Part shown: in pieces, positions 6,265-6,511 of the stretch
Layout: each line of letters begins with the position of its first letter
How positions within the stretch are numbered: position 1 is the stretch's first letter
Assembly (NCBI GenBank): GCA_900553935.1
Contig: USFK01000080.1
Location: 1 to 6,511, forward strand
From: an uncultured Collinsella sp.
Lineage (GTDB): Bacteria > Actinomycetota > Coriobacteriia > Coriobacteriales > Coriobacteriaceae
DNA: 6,511 nucleotides
Reading direction: 5' to 3'
The notes under the pieces: generated by a model
The model's database searches: none
What the model was told of the DNA's origin: nothing
Seen by the model: only the letters and a program-made list of their open reading frames with translations
Made by a program: the position numbers and the translations under genes

Positions 6265-6499
6265 CTCTTTTATCTACAACGACGAGGGGCTTACCATCAA
6301 CAATCGCATCGCAACCAAACTCCACATTCACCCAATTTGACTTGTAGGAAATAGAGTCTTCCTCTATGGAGGTTATTTGAGCGCTTGTCTTGTTTACCCA
6401 CAGTGTGGTATGGCTGAAGTCTGCATCTATCGTTACAGGAGTCCAGTCCTTTACGCTCACATTACAGTTGAGAGTCATGTTTCCCAGACTCTTGATCTT
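6260..6499 (-). CDS. Fragment of an unrecognised open frame from a different, lower-GC source
   Basis: This minus-strand frame is open for 80 codons from the adapter boundary to the groEL junction, with neither a supported start nor a stop, so it looks like the inside of a gene. I do not recognise the protein. The visible sequence includes SVKDWTPVTIDADFSHTTLW, then WVNVEFGCDAIVDGKPLVVV; alternating polar and hydrophobic residues suggest beta-rich structure. GC is about 44% by hand count, far below the neighbouring genes, and codons such as ATA and AGA occur that are rare next door. A Met at 6478 lacks a good ribosome site. It enters groEL out of frame, so any longer product is artificial. 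A phage or another community member could be the source, but nothing in the fragment settles this. Confidence 0.45.
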
Positions 6500-6501
6500 A
6501 C

Positions 6502-6511
6502 AGATCGGAAG
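6502..6511 (+). other. Illumina adapter remnant at contig end
   Basis: The last ten bases are AGATCGGAAG, identical to the beginning of the TruSeq adapter (AGATCGGAAGAGC). An exact match placed exactly at the contig terminus is best explained as untrimmed adapter and not as genomic DNA. The insert therefore ends at about 6501. Confidence 0.92.

Noticed and set aside
4771..6354. 527-codon open frame on the plus strand
   Set aside because: It lies opposite groEL, is rich in Gly, Asp and Leu as expected of an antisense shadow of high-GC coding DNA, and has no recognisable domain. It also crosses the chimeric junction.
6161..6478. 105-codon minus-strand open frame as a real gene
   Set aside because: Its second part is groEL read in the wrong frame across the chimeric junction; only the portion before 6260 may be genuine coding sequence.

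Overview
This is a high-GC bacterial contig, and every gene that can be read sits on the minus strand. The base composition, the GroEL sequence with its short GGGMY tail, and a fused two-ATPase ECF transporter protein behind an FMN riboswitch suggest a gut actinobacterium of the Coriobacteriia, perhaps Collinsella-like. That assignment is inference from pattern recognition; no search was run.

In the direction of transcription (high to low coordinates), the right end (about 6260-6511) is not native sequence. The last ten bases match the start of the Illumina TruSeq adapter. The roughly 240 bp before them have much lower GC (about 44% by hand count) and carry an anonymous open frame that breaks straight into groEL near 6260. 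The groEL gene (4780 to about 6260) therefore lacks its first 53 or so codons because of a chimeric junction, and its apparent ATG is accidental. Downstream of groEL is a non-coding spacer (4408-4779) with a 143-bp near-perfect inverted repeat (65-bp arms), a smaller perfect hairpin, and a candidate promoter.

That promoter leads into an FMN riboswitch (4221-4407), followed by a tightly packed gene set: ribU (riboflavin-binding S component), a single-chain ecfA1-ecfA2 fusion and ecfT, with overlapping stop and start codons. Two tandem paralogous small proteins of the pyridoxamine-5'-phosphate-oxidase-like (FMN-binding split-barrel) superfamily follow; the second runs off the left edge.

Together this looks like a dedicated riboflavin-uptake operon. 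FMN would bind the leader RNA and shut off synthesis of a complete ECF transporter: RibU captures vitamin, EcfT couples, and the fused ATPase drives. The two downstream proteins may use the flavin that is imported. The first P1 stem of the riboswitch appears to include part of the ribosome-binding site of ribU, which points to translational control. The most interesting items are the flavin-uptake operon with its tandem flavoprotein-like pair, the fused ATPase and the large palindrome. The item that matters most for data quality is the chimeric, adapter-bearing right end.
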